A stretch of DNA of 64,000 nucleotides from Diabrotica undecimpunctata (Eukaryota > Arthropoda > Insecta > Coleoptera > Chrysomelidae), in the NCBI RefSeq assembly GCF_040954645.1, contig NC_092809.1, positions 68,337,141-68,401,140 of the forward strand, given 5' to 3'. Below are positions 11,931 through 23,000 of the stretch, in pieces (position 1 is the first letter of the stretch; the number at the start of each line of letters is the position of its first letter). The notes below the pieces were generated by a model. That model saw nothing but the letters and a program-made list of their open reading frames with translations, was not told where the DNA came from and made no database searches. The position numbers were made by a program, and so were the translations under genes.

Positions 11931-11943
11931 CGGTTGGGCGCCA
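11931..11943 (-). promoter_or_regulatory. Primer-binding site (tRNA-Lys type)
   Basis: On the minus strand it reads TGGCGCCCAACCG, three bases after the LTR terminus. TGGCGCC complements the 3' end of tRNA-Lys and is the usual Gypsy-family primer site. Confidence 0.85.
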
Positions 11944-11946
11944 ATG

Positions 11947-13415
11947 TGTAACGATTAGACTACTAAAAAGAATTGAAGTTCAATTATATCAAGAAATTAA
12001 AATAATATTCTTTAAATTGATGATTGACAATTGTCAGCCGCTGACCGATTTATTTCACCGTCATTGATTTTTTCAACTGATACTAAAATGTCGTTTAGAA
12101 TGAGTATATCATATGGAAATACTTTCCAATAATTGACCAGCATTTTCAGAAACTTCAACCTGATTGAACGTAATGGGAGCTCTTACGGAAGAAAGTAAAG
12201 TCAAACCTAATTTCATATTTCGAAGATTTTCGATTGAATGAATTTCGAATAATCGATCACATCATTCGAAGTATGAGAACAGAGTACAGAAATTTATGTG
12301 GAATATTTATTATAATAAAAAAATGAATATTTTAAAACAATTAGATTCGTTATTGTGGATGTTTTTTATCACTGTCCTAAAAGAACTTACTTTGCAAATA
12401 GATGCGGTAAGGGGGAGTAAGGAAACAGTTTGAAATGAAAATGTATGTTTAGTCGGAAAAACCGGCAAATTTGTTGAAAAAAGGTGATTTATACTCAATG
12501 TAATGTGTCAGTTAAGATAAGAGTAATCATTGTTTTTGTTTTATTTCGTCTCTCACCTAAGAGATTTGCGGCGTTTCCAACAAATTTGAAAAATACCCAC
12601 ATGGTTCCAGTTTTTTAAAGAAGCAGATTTTCTAAGTTTTTGTCCAGTGTCAACTTTCAGCCTTAATTTGTTTGTCCGAAGAAGCCGTTTAAGAATATTT
12701 CTCGCACTTTGGAGATAAATTTGTTCGTGTGGCAGAAAGTGTAAGTCCAGTTCCTCACCCCAAAAATTTTAGTGAAATCCAGGTAACATTTATGTTCCTT
12801 TGTTTTTCAGAAAAAGGTTAATCTCTATGCATAGTTTCATTTAAAAAGCTATTTTTCATTTCTAGTTTTTTCCGTTACAAATTGTCGCCCATTAACAATT
12901 GTAAGTTTTATAGTATCTCCAACTTCAAGAGTTTGTAAGCTGATAAAACATACTTAGTAAGTTTGTTTTTGATATTTTGTATTACATTGTTATTTATATT
13001 TGTAACTGTTTGTGGGGAGACAGCAATAAATATTATTTTTTTTTTCTAAACCGTTTTGTTTATTTCACTTAACTAACTCTCTAATCCTTTTTTGTATTTT
13101 TAGGAAGGAGGAGCCTTTTCTTTCATCCAGCAGGAAGATTCTTCAAAGCGACGTCCCTATTTTAAGTAGCTTGAGAACCTTCTTGGATTTTGTTTGTCCA
13201 GGAGACTCAAGTAAGTACCCCTTTGTAGTTGCCTTAATCCCAACCCAGTTGCTAATTCAGTTATGCACGACCCAGTTCTCCAAATAACCCGTGACTAGCC
13301 GTTCGCAACAGATTCGTTTTATTTTGCTTGCCTTATCTTCACCCCAATCATTTCTGTCACAAATTTTCAACCCCCTATAATAATACCCCATGTGGTAGAC
13401 AAAATAATCGTTACA
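11947..13415 (-). repeat. 5' LTR of the Gypsy element
   Basis: The segment starts TGTAACGATT and ends AATCGTTACA on the plus strand, a perfect 10-bp inverted terminal pair of the TG...CA type. Directly outside its 11947 end, three bases away, lies the primer-binding site in minus orientation, which fixes the element's direction. Length would be 1,469 bp, within the known range for Gypsy LTRs. Parts of it recur at 31540-31830 and 36370-36965. Confidence 0.78.
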
Positions 13416-13831
13416 AAACATGTCACATAGAAAATTTTTTCTCAAACATCACAATATTTAGAAACATGTTTGGGTTTCTTTTGAATATCTTTACTGTCTT
13501 TTGTTGCAACTGTTTAGTGTAACATTGGTTACAACGTTTTTTCTTCTTCCTATTGTTTGTCGTTTTGGCGTCAACTATAACAAGCGAATGCTTTACAGTA
13601 GTAATAGGTTCAGGCATTGGACTTTAATTAACTAAATTAAAGATTAGCATTTTCCGAAATGAGATAACTTGCTGTTTTGGTGGGTCGAAGGAATTATATT
13701 GTTATGAAAATGCTTTCGGCATGGCCCATGTAAGGCTTACATTTTGAAAAAGGCATCTAGAACATTCGCGACGTATCGAGTGAGAGAAAGAACAACAAGT
13801 CATGTAGACGAATTAGAGGTGGGACTACTCC

Positions 13832-13868
13832 AGAATATTCTCGAACATAATACTTTTGGTATATATAT
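13832..13868 (+). promoter_or_regulatory. Heat-shock-element-like trimer followed by a TATA run
   Basis: AGAATATTCTCGAAC contains GAA, TTC and GAA with exact two-base spacing, the perfect three-site arrangement bound by heat shock factor. About 14 bases downstream is a TATATATAT run, and AATAAATA follows at about 13923. This promoter-to-polyA spacing looks like a retrotransposon LTR or 5' flank, but I cannot define LTR ends here. The remainder of 13416-14005 shows no gene. Confidence 0.45.
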
Positions 13869-14366
13869 GTAACGATTTTAGTAATTAGTTAGTTGATAAG
13901 AGAGTACCGAATTGTAAACTATAAATAAATATATTTATATAAATTCGAACCGCTCGTTTTATTTAATCTCGCTGCAATATATTATCAAAGTATTAAACTA
14001 TACTAAGGGTAGCTAGTAGACACTTTTATTCGATCCTGGTGGAAAATAGGTCTACTTCAGGGAAGCGTCCCTGCCCACGCGAGCCATGCTTTGCTCCCAA
14101 TACCTTACTGAGAGAAATCATGTCCAATTCCTTTATCCTTCCAAAATCTAGTTTTCTACTTTCTATCCCTTCCTGGTGAAGGGCAGCAGCGATCATCAGT
14201 ACCAGTTCAAGGCGTAGATGAAATAATCATGAACCGGCTTGAAACTGGATTACCACAAGCATGACTGGAGCAGTTTAAATGGTTGTGGTACTGCGATGGG
14301 GAAGGCAGCGGGAAAACTACCTCATTATATTTTTCACAAATCTAAATGGCAGACAAGAAATAGAAA

Positions 14367-15240
14367 ATGGCTCTCATTCCGGGGTACTCCTTAAATGGGG
14401 AGAGGGTGCGAAGAATCCCCCCGTCAACTACCCAAGAAAGTGGACAGAGAATACAAATATACGACCGAATAGTACGCATTGCCACCTGGAACGTACGCAG
14501 CTTATTTATGTCCGGGAAATTGGCAAACACTGAAGCCGAGATGGTAATACTGGAAATAGACATCTTGGGGATAAGTGAAGTAAGATGGCCTGGATCAGTA
14601 CAAAAAAGAAAACATAGAAACATATACTATTCAGGTGGAACCGACCCAGAACATCAATATGGAACTGCTATATTAATTTCAAACAAAATTGCTTAATCAG
14701 TCATAGACTTCATCCCTCTAAATGATAGAGTTGCAATATTGAAATTACAAATAACTCGCAGAAAACTAAATATTATTCAGGTCTATGCTCCAACAAGTGA
14801 AAAGTCAGACGAAGAAATCGAAAAATTTTATAACAACATAGATGAAATAATGCGACTGACAAAAAGAGGTGAGATAACGATGATCGTGGGTGACTTTAAC
14901 GCTAAAATTGGTCGTGGTACTGAAGGAGACCACATAGGTACATACGGTCTAGGTACCAGAAATAATAGAGGAGATAGACTTGTACAAGTCTGTGTAGAAA
15001 ACAATCTGTTTATAGCCAATACCTTTTTCAAACAACATTCTAGAAGGCTATACACATGGAAATCACCTGCAGACAGAAAAAAACAGAATTGTTAGAAATC
15101 AAATTGACTTCATTTTGCTCAACAACACCTTTAAGAAGTACATACAATCTACGAAAACATACCCTAGAGCTGATATACATAGCGATCACAATCCAGTTAT
15201 AATGGATTTTAGATTAAAAAGATTTCTCAAAGTCAAAAAG
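14367..15240 (+). pseudogene. LINE apurinic-like endonuclease domain
   Basis: Exonuclease-endonuclease-phosphatase fold, which nicks target DNA to prime reverse transcription. Visible motifs in order: IATWNVRSL with the metal-site Asn, DILGISEVRW with the catalytic Glu, IIQVYAPTS, MIVGDFNAKIG holding the Asp/Asn pair, YGLGTRNNRGDRL, RRLYTWKSPAD, and SDHNPVIMDF near 15180 with the final Asp-His pair. A stop at about 14695 and a frameshift near 15095 break it. Confidence 0.88.
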
Positions 15241-15372
15241 AAAACAGTGACAAGAAAAATAGTTACATGGAAGTTACATGGGCTGCTCTAAAAAAAAATA
15301 ACAAAGATACAAGAAGAAGACATCGGGTTCATAAAACACAACAAAAAACAAGAATGGATAACGCAAGAGATC

Positions 15373-17130
15373 ATGGATCTCATGATCGTAAGACGAAAAC
15401 ATAAAATAAGCCCAATAGAATACAAGCGAATCAACAAAATCATTAGAAAAAAGTGCAGAGAGGCGAAAGAAAACTGGATGTCAACAAAATGCCTAGAAAT
15501 CGAACAACTTCAAGCAAAATACGACACCTTTAATATTCATAAAAAAAGTAAAAGAAATGACAGGTAGACACAAACAGAGACAAGCAACAATTTTAAAAAA
15601 TGATAATAACGAAATAATTATGGGTACAGAAGACAAACTAGAGAGATGGAAAGAATACATACAAACACTTTTTGACGACGATAGACCTTGTTCTCCACCA
15701 TCCACAGATAATCGAATAAATGAAAAAGGCCCAGAAGTAACCAAAGAAGAAGTGATTCACGCAGTAAAATCTCAGAAAGATGGAAATAGACGGAAATAGA
15801 TGGAAAGTCCAGACAATATCAATTTCGAAATACTAAAACTAATTGCAGATAACGAGAGTAAAAGCCTAGATCTAATAACAGCACTATTCAGTAAGATACA
15901 TGACACAGGTAAAATACCAACAGACTGGCTAAAATCAACATTGGTAGCATTTACAAAAAAATCAAATTCCTTACAATGCGATCGATGATTATCGAATATT
16001 TAGCTTGATGTCTCATGTCCTTAAAACTTTTCTCAGAATTATCCATACACGAATTTACAAGAAGTGCGAGTTCCAGATGAGTGACACTCAATTCGGATTT
16101 CAAAACGGATTGGGAACACGAGAGGCTCTTTTTGCTTTAAATGTGTTAACGCAACGATACAGAGACATGAATGTAGATGTATATGCATGTTTTATTGACT
16201 ATCGAAAAGCATTTGACTGCGTTAACCATCAAAAGATGATCGAAATACTGAGAACAACTGGAGTTGACGAACAAGACTTGCAAATTATCTCAGAACTATA
16301 CTGGCACTAAACGACAACAATTGAAATAGAGCACACAAAATCCGAAAACATACAAATCCGACGAGGAGTGAGACAGGGATGCATCTTATCACCGCTACTG
16401 TTTAATTTGTATTCGGAGTCCATATTCAGAGAAGCATTAGACGAGGTCCAAGGCGGAATTAAGATTAACAGAATCAGCATAGACAACATCAGATATGCTG
16501 ATGATACCGTCTTAATAGCAAGCAACGCACAAGAACTACAAAATACAATAAATGCGGTAGTTCACCATAGCGAAATATTCGATTTACATCTAAACGTTTT
16601 CAAAACTAAAACTTTAGTATTTTCAAAGACACCAATAAACGTACAAATGTATGCCAAGGGTCAAAATAGAAGAGGTAAATTTCATAAAATATTTGGGAGC
16701 AAATATCAATAGTCAGTGTAATCGAAAAAAAGTAATCCTATCAAGAATCAAACAAGCACGAAAAACATTCATGAGCTTAAAAACATTTTTTACAAGATCA
16801 GACCTTAGTCTACAGCTTAGAATTCGAATGATCAGATGTTAAGTTTTTTCTTTCTTACTGTGTGGCTGTAAAAGTTGGACAATGGACTCTGAAATAGAAA
16901 AAATAATAGATGCCTTTGAGATGTACATATACAGACGAATGTTGAGAATTCCATGGGTACAAAGAGTTACTAACGTTGAGGTACTTCGTCGCATGTGTAA
17001 ACAAAAAGAATTACTAAGAATAATCCAAGAGAGGAAAATGCAATACTTGGGTCATGTGTTGAGAGGCGAAAGATATGAATTACTTTAAGTTATACTGAAA
17101 GGAAAAGTACGGGGCAAAAGATCAGTAGGA
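15373..17130 (+). pseudogene. LINE reverse transcriptase
   Basis: After a basic linker the RT blocks are LKSTLVAFTKKSN, SHVLKTFLRIIHTRIY, QFGFQNGLGTREALF, ACFIDYRKAFDCVNHQKM (first Asp), RRGVRQGCILSPLLFNLYSE, and NIRYADDTVLIASNAQELQ (the YADD catalytic pair). The thumb block FIKYLGANI follows, then RRMLRIPWVQRVTNVEVLRR and MQYLGHVLRGERYELL at the C-terminus, ending with KGKVRGKRSVGRR. Frameshifts lie near 15799, 15990 and 16660, with stops at 16308 and 16842. Confidence 0.88.
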
Positions 17131-17316
17131 AGACGCAAGAACTCGCGGCTGAAAGACCTAAGGAGATGGTTAAGTTTATAGTGCCATTTGCCTATAGCAA
17201 TGTTATCACCATGTTCCTTTCAAATTATCTGTCCTTTTTTTTTAATTTTGCGGAAAGTATATCTTCTGGAATATATTTTCTGTTTTTAAGTATCCCTAAT
17301 AGAAGACTATAAGGAT

Positions 17317-18343
17317 CTAATAGTTGTTTTGTACAGCTCTTCCTTTTTGTAGATAGTCTTGTGACAAATCTAGTACAATTTTTCCCGATAAATTCTGCCC
17401 TTTATTAGTTATTTTGCTGGTATACATAATCATTTTTAAAGTATAACCTGTAGGATTACATAATTTAAACAGCTTCAAGCCATAGTGGTGACGCTTTGAG
17501 GGTATATAATATTTGAAAACTAGTCTTCCTCGAAAGGGAATCATATTTTCATCAACAACTAGTATTGAGCCTGGATTACACTGTTGGACAAAACGTAAAT
17601 GTGTCATTTCAAATAATTTTCTAATTTTATGGCAACGATCGGTTGGTAAACAGCCGTGTTGTTAGGAAAATAAAAGAATCTCAAAAGAAGTTGAAGTCTG
17701 TTTCTTGACAATACAGAAGAAATAAAAGTAAAATTATACAATGGTGACTTCTATTTTGGGCAGCTTGACAATTCCCATATACATAACACAACACAAAAAT
17801 TTTAAAATTTCTTCTTTATTGGTGGGTTTCTATGCATGCATTCTAGATGATCTGCTATAACAATGAGCATTTTTTACTTGCGCAGCATTTCTGATGGTCT
17901 CCTCTACAATAAGTTGTAAAATTTCATCACAGATCAGTTTGCTGTATACATGAAAAGAAGTTAGTTCGGTTTTATTCTGAGGATAACTATTTACATAGAC
18001 ATATGATTCATTACCAGGAAACTGTATATCGAGATGTAAATGAGTACAGTCAACTTCGTACCATTCATCGTCATTATTTTGCTGGTCGTTACATTCTACC
18101 GATTGTTGTGAATTTTCATCCAATAAGGTGGAATCACTGTTAGATTTATCTTCTGTCAGATTCTTCTTCGTCGCTCAGGTTGTATTCTGAACCGGATAAC
18201 AAAAATTCATCAGAATCCTCCTTCTCTAACAATTGGAGCAACTCCACCTCTGTCAACTTTTTTATTTTTATTTGGCATACGTTTACGTATAAGTACGTGA
18301 ACATACGCGTTTTACTTGTACTTGGTAAATTATCCATCATCTA
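17317..18343 (-). pseudogene. piggyBac-like transposase relic 1
   Basis: On the minus strand an acidic N-terminus starts MMDNLPSTSKTRMFTYLYVN (18340). Next come FPGNESYVYVNSYPQNKTEL and EEILKFLCCVMYMGIVKLPK, the conserved first part of the catalytic core. Then comes a block beginning RFVQQCNPGSILVVDENMIP, continuing FRGRLVFKYYIPSKRHHYGLK and KLCNPTGYTL. VDE is the catalytic-Asp block of piggyBac transposases, which excise at TTAA sites without leaving a footprint. Frame changes and stops occur near 17640-17830 and 18125-18145, and the sequence stops before the C-terminal half and Cys-rich domain. I could not identify inverted repeats or flanking TTAA sites. Confidence 0.88.
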
Positions 18344-19600
18344 AAATACAAACTCCAATTAAAAAAAGTAACTTTACTAGCACTGTTTTAACATTTACCA
18401 CTTTACTTTAACACTTACTTACTTTAACATTTTTCATTAATTAAATGTAAGCAAAAACATTTGAGGTTATGTAAAATAAATACTGTAATATTTTGTTCAT
18501 TTTTACAAATAATCCAGCAACAAGATTTTAAAACGAATATATAACTTACTTCATATAACTTCAAATTCACCAAACAAATTGCTAATTCCGTAGAAAAACT
18601 TGATACTGAATGCCACTAATCGTTTCTACAACACCTTAGTCTCATCTGTCGTTAAATCAATGTCTCAATTTTTTGTTTGATATGACTGTATAAACGGTTT
18701 CAAACAATTTGTAGATTATTTTAAGTTGGGAATTATAAGTTTTAATTTTATTTTATTCGTGTGGAATATTTTACTATAAAAACAGTTTTATGGTGTCCAT
18801 TTTCATATTTTGTAATGTTAGTTTTTTATTCAACTATGCTTAGATAAACTTTTCAAAACTCGATATGAAAATATTTACATTTACATATAGCTGGCAGTAG
18901 CCATGTAAGGCAAACAGGACTTCAGTTCTTATAATTAGGCCTCTCATATTCTATAAAAGCTACAACATATCATTACCAGCAACTAATGAACCGATATGCC
19001 TTCAAAAGAACCCTTATCAAAACTTCCCGCAATCCACTTCAATCCTACCCAAAACATACAAGAATGCCTTTTAGGCCAGGAGATTATGTTAAACGATTTT
19101 AAATCTGTCTTGTTTATTTTAAATATGTAAAATAATATACGATTAAAATTATGGTTATAAGGATAAAATGGACCTTGAAAAACTTTTCGAGACAAACTGA
19201 TCCTTGGAAGAAGATTCACATTTACATTACGTATACTATGGTTTTTATGTTCTTTTAAAAATATGCATTAACTAGTCGCTGTGATCTTTAATACAATGAA
19301 AAGGGGAAAGGGAACAATAAGCTTTATGTTACTTAAACTAATTTCTCGTAAACATAAATAAAAACAAAACTACTATAACAAAAAGAATCAATAATAAGAA
19401 CTGGAGATATAGTAAATTTCAATTTTGTGTATTAAAGGCACTTTTAGTCGAAATATAGACTGAAAAAAGCCGAAAAAGCTGTTAAATGTAAGTTGCTTCA
19501 GATGCTTCATTGATCTTTCACGATAGGGTAAGGTTTACCAATGTTATAAATCTATTAAACGAAAGAAACTTAAATCAAAATTAATTTAAATTGTTTGAAA
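18344..19600. other. AT-rich interval, nothing recognised
   Basis: Both strands lack frames with family motifs. A 78-codon minus ORF at 18983-19219 has no recognisable domain. Confidence 0.5.
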
Positions 19601-19604
19601 TTGT

Positions 19605-20425
19605 AGATGAGGAACGGCACTTTTATGAGAGTAAACAATAAGTTGGTCAAAATGATATTAATCTTATCAGGAATTATGTAAGGGTATAGTCTTAACCCAG
19701 TGCTTCTTAACGTGATTATAGATTATACATAAAATAAGTGAGAACCGGTGGAAGATGTTATAATAATAATAATAATAATAATATCACACAGTGTATAATA
19801 ATATAGTAATGTCACACAGAATTTTTGCTGAGAAAATCGTTTAGGATTGTTCCGGCACCCATTGCATCTTTAACTCTATGAAAGTAGCTAGTATCGATTC
19901 ACAGTACTAGTACAGGAGGACTGCTAGCTTTACGTGCCCTTTGAAGCACGGTGAATGGCTCGTAACATTTATAACTAAAAATATCGCTGTTATTTATATT
20001 CGAACTCGTGAGTTCTGGTTTAGAAGGTCAGCATGTTGCTGCTCAGCTACAGCTATCCACAGACCATCCACAGAGATTATAGAATAGGCAATACAGAATT
20101 TAAGATAAAAATTTCTTTTACTGATAATGCGGTGATAATATCTGAAGATAAGGACAACCTACAGACCCTACTGTACTGTAATGTTTGAAATATCAGAACA
20201 GAACACGAATTTACAAATCCTATTAGGGCCTACGCTACAGAAACACGAGCAGAAACAAGCACTATTAAGCAACTTCTATAAACAACAGACATGTAGACCC
20301 TAACATCAATTACTGGCAAATCACTTAGAGATGTAGTGAGAAGCAGCGATATCAGGACCTTATGTAACATCCAAAGCGTTTTAAAATGTTTTCGAGTTAG
20401 AATCTGAAGTTGAACCATATTTGTC
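19605..20425 (+). mobile_element. LINE reverse transcriptase relic, interrupted by a SINE
   Basis: The first part reads VNNKLVKMILILSGIM-stop-GYSLNPVLLNVIIDYT, the GxxQGDSLSPxLFNxxMD block with stops. After the SINE the frame resumes as RIGNTEFKIKISFTDNAVII, matching the YADDAVLIA catalytic block with Y-A-D-D degraded to F-T-D-N. It continues AYATETRAETSTIKQLL and ITGKSLRDVVRSSDIR, typical of RTE-like C-termini, but bases for the intervening block are deleted. Confidence 0.7.
19757..20066 (-). mobile_element. tRNA-derived SINE with (ATT)n tail
   Basis: Read on the minus strand, the head has an RNA polymerase III A-box-like TAGCTGAGCAG (about 20049-20039) and a B-box-like AGTTCGAAT (about 20007-19999) about 35 bases apart, as in a tRNA. 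A unique body of roughly 200 bases follows (CATTCACCGTGCTTCAAAG, GCACGTAAAGCTAGC, GTACTAGTACTGTG, AAGATGCAATGGGTGCCGG). It ends in an ATT/TAT microsatellite (19757-19784). It sits inside a LINE reverse transcriptase whose frame resumes on the other side. Ends are approximate; no clear target duplication was found. Confidence 0.68.
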
Positions 20426-20429
20426 AGAT

Positions 20430-21085
20430 ATTATCGGATCGTTTGACTTGGACAATAAAAATAACAGAGGACAACGTCTCCCACAGTTTCCAGTGCAAAT
20501 TATCTAGTGATAATAAATACACTTTATAAACACCACCCCAAAAAGTTGAAGAAATATGTGAAATAATTCTGGATGAAACTGAAAAAAGAGAAAAACTACA
20601 AATATTAAAATAATAAAATAAAACATAGAATATACTAAAAAGCTACATACATTCAGCAGAAAAAGAGTGCACACTGCGTAAAATCCAAAAGAACAAACAT
20701 TAGATGTCAGATCAAACCTTAGAATTACTGTAACAACAAAAAGATAAGCTACAACATACCACAAGAATTAGAAACAACACTCAAGAAATGTCGGAACTAA
20801 GCAGGAAACAAATATATTAGCATCAGAGATATGAACAATTATATAAATAACTTGTGTCAAGAACTTAATCCGCTATGAAAGTCATGCAAGCGTAAATATT
20901 TAACTTTAAGTAAAACTTCAAGCCCTTCAACACCACAATTGAGAAGTTAGAAGCGACATAAAAAGGATCCCAGAAACCTGGAAAAATTACAGAATTATAC
21001 AAAGACATTTCAAAAGATGCATTAATCTCAAATGGGTAATTTGACCCAGCGTGAATCACATATAAAATGATACTACAATATGTCA
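20430..21085. other. Probable degraded LINE or repeat DNA, no frame recognised
   Basis: Located between two LINE pieces of the same orientation. A-rich plus-strand composition like LINE linkers is visible, but no domain motif could be placed. Confidence 0.3.
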
Positions 21086-21089
21086 TATG

Positions 21090-21320
21090 ATAGAGTGATA
21101 AAGATAGTGTTTTTTGAAAGATCAGATGGTAAAAGATTAGTAAGTCGTCCCAGAAAAAGATGAAAAGATGATGTTGAAGCCGATTTATCTAGGATTTGGA
21201 TACAACAAAACAAACAAACAACAAAAATGGGAAGTTGGTAGAAGATGGAGGGCTATAGTGAATACAGCGAAGATCCTGAGTTATAAAGACAGTGAAGAAG
21301 AAAAATATGTAATAACAACT
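21090..21320 (+). mobile_element. LINE 3'-end relic
   Basis: The plus strand reads DGKRLVSRPRKR-stop-KDDVEADLSRIWI and then, in another frame, RRWRAIVNTAKI followed by an acidic run. This matches the GRPRKRWKDDVEKDL ... WRxIVxxAKT terminus of RTE/R1-type LINEs. The acidic run is a GAA-rich tail. Confidence 0.6.
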
Positions 21321-21379
21321 TTAGAAATTATGCCGTCAACTCTTATTGGTACAGATGAGTCACAGGTAAGATAAACTTT

Positions 21380-22560
21380 ACACTCAAGGGGAGAGAGACT
21401 TTTTGGCCAAACATATTTATACAGCAATTGTAACATTTTTTTTTATAATTAGATTAGTAACCTTTTGCAATTACCGCAGCTACACCAATGGCCGTATCAA
21501 AAAATCTCTGTTTTGCACCTCGCCGAAACGAATAAGAGGTCCCGATATAATCCTTTATGAGAATGTAACGGTACTTTAGATTTTGTATCTTTATAGACCG
21601 AATTCTTCAATATATTTCAGCTTTTTATTTCTTAAAAGGAGTATCGAAACATGCAGATTACTTGATGGCTGCTTTGTTAGAAATTTGAGAGCAATCGTAA
21701 TTTTTTTCGGAAGAAAGAATACTTAGGCCCCTTTTTTATAGCACTAGGAAAAAAGTAATAAAATTTGTTAAACTTCTTACAAATAGCTAAACTTACATTA
21801 ATTCAAAGAGAATCTTTCCCTCAATATGGTACAATTATTTGCCTTTTTGCTTCTCTTTTTAAAAAATACCGTTATGTTTATCTGTTTACGTTTAACTCTA
21901 TTTTTGTCAACATTTTTCTTATCGGTGGTTAAAGCTAACTACCAATGAAATCAATTCTTTTAAGCAACAGCGATTTTATCAATTGCACTTTTCAGAACCT
22001 TAATTAACTTTCACATCTCTTCAATAACAAATATTAATTACAAACATTCATTATTTAAATAAAATCTGTGAGAGTAGCTTCTTGTTAACCAAGTGCGGAT
22101 TGGTCCTTATTTTAATTTTTAATAAAACCGATTTTTATAATCTTGTCTCTGTACTGCCCTATTAAAAAAGAACCCCGTATCCCCACTATAGTGAGTTTTG
22201 AGAAAAACGCGATTAAAAATTTTTGTTTAATTCCTTGTGCTTTTGGTAAAATAATAGCATAAATTCATTTAGGGTAGAGTATGTAGCATCGTAGTTAACT
22301 TTAAAAAAAAATTGCAAAATTACCATATGGACATTAGTTATACGACATACGGCCTAACAAAGCACAGAATTATGTCCAGTTTACTTAGCTAAAACCACGT
22401 ATTATCCAAATTTGTCTTAAGCTTGGTTTTAACTATGTAATTATTATAAAATTTATATAACTGCCTTGAAAGGCAAAACATTTAAATATTTTATTAATAT
22501 TTTTTATGAACATTTGTTGAATAAAACATAAGTATTTACGAAAAACGTTTATTTAAAATC
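21380..22560. other. AT-rich interval, nothing recognised
   Basis: No frames with motifs, no strong inverted repeats and no RNA genes were found by eye. Confidence 0.45.
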
Positions 22561-22564
22561 ACAA

Positions 22565-23000
22565 AATGAAAATTACTATTAATCAGAAGTTGGCAATTCT
22601 TCTTAAAATTGATGGCGGTTCGCCGATATAATTTGACCTAAGTTTTTTAATATTTGTTCTTTTCTCTTCTTAGCAATCCCAGAAGGTTTCGTCACAGGTG
22701 TGGGGTCCGTTATCCTAGATTTTAACACTCTGGCCAGCAAAAAGTCCATCGCTATCGTCAATTTTAACGTGTAAAATATTGCTCTTTCTCTTCACAATTA
22801 CTTTAACAATTTGTGATAGGTAAATACGTGACTCTGTTTTCTTTAATTTTGACTGTCATGATAAGTCTTTCCAGATAAGAAAATAGGAAACCCCAGACTC
22901 GCTTTCCACTAACCATTCAGCTGCCGTTCGCAGTGTCCCCATTGGTGACCTTTCTAGTCCATCCAAAAAAGGTTTCTGAGTAATACAAACATATTGACCT
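22565..23000 (-). pseudogene. Unidentified coding relic ending at a polyadenylation signal
   Basis: On the minus strand, two overlapping frames keep coding-like composition. One reads GDTANGS-stop-MVSGKRVWGFLF; the other reads LKSRITDPTPVTKPSGIAKK, then QILKNLGQIISANRHQF and EELPTSD before tandem stops. AATAAA follows about 40-50 bases later. The charged, low-bias composition stands out from the flanking AT-rich DNA. I do not recognise the family. It could be the 3' end of an old transposase or a dead host gene. Confidence 0.35.

Larger units (their letters stand above)
9297..13415 (-). mobile_element. Ty3/Gypsy LTR retrotransposon, 3'-truncated, minus strand
   Basis: The order on the minus strand is 5' LTR (13415-11947), primer-binding site, gag, zinc knuckles, aspartic protease and the N-terminal part of reverse transcriptase. 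That domain order and the RT motifs are typical of Ty3/Gypsy. RNase H, integrase, any envelope gene and the 3' LTR are absent; homology ends near 9323 inside RT. Several frameshifts separate the blocks. Lower limit and LTR length are by eye. Confidence 0.85.
14006..17185 (+). mobile_element. RTE/BovB-like LINE, nearly full length, decayed
   Basis: About 3.2 kb, the usual size of RTE elements. A 5' untranslated stretch (GGGTAG...CGATCCTGG...TGCCCACGCGA) matches the start of another LINE at 23995. It is followed by an endonuclease domain and a reverse transcriptase in one original ORF. RTE-group markers are the IATWNVRSL start, RRLYTWKSP, GVRQGCILSP and RYADDTVLIA. The copy carries several stops and frameshifts. 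Its sister sequences occur at 54.4-54.9 kb and 57.9-58.2 kb, both on the minus strand. Confidence 0.88.

Noticed and set aside
12570..13260. Spliced host gene, because of TTTTTAG|GAAG and TCAA|GTAAGT at an exon-like block
   Set aside because: The block has no lasting frame and lies inside the LTR defined by TGTAACGATT/AATCGTTACA; a divergent copy at 36.6 kb supports repeat origin.
19997..20064. A functional tRNA gene
   Set aside because: The arms do not pair as a full cloverleaf and the sequence continues into a SINE body with a microsatellite tail.
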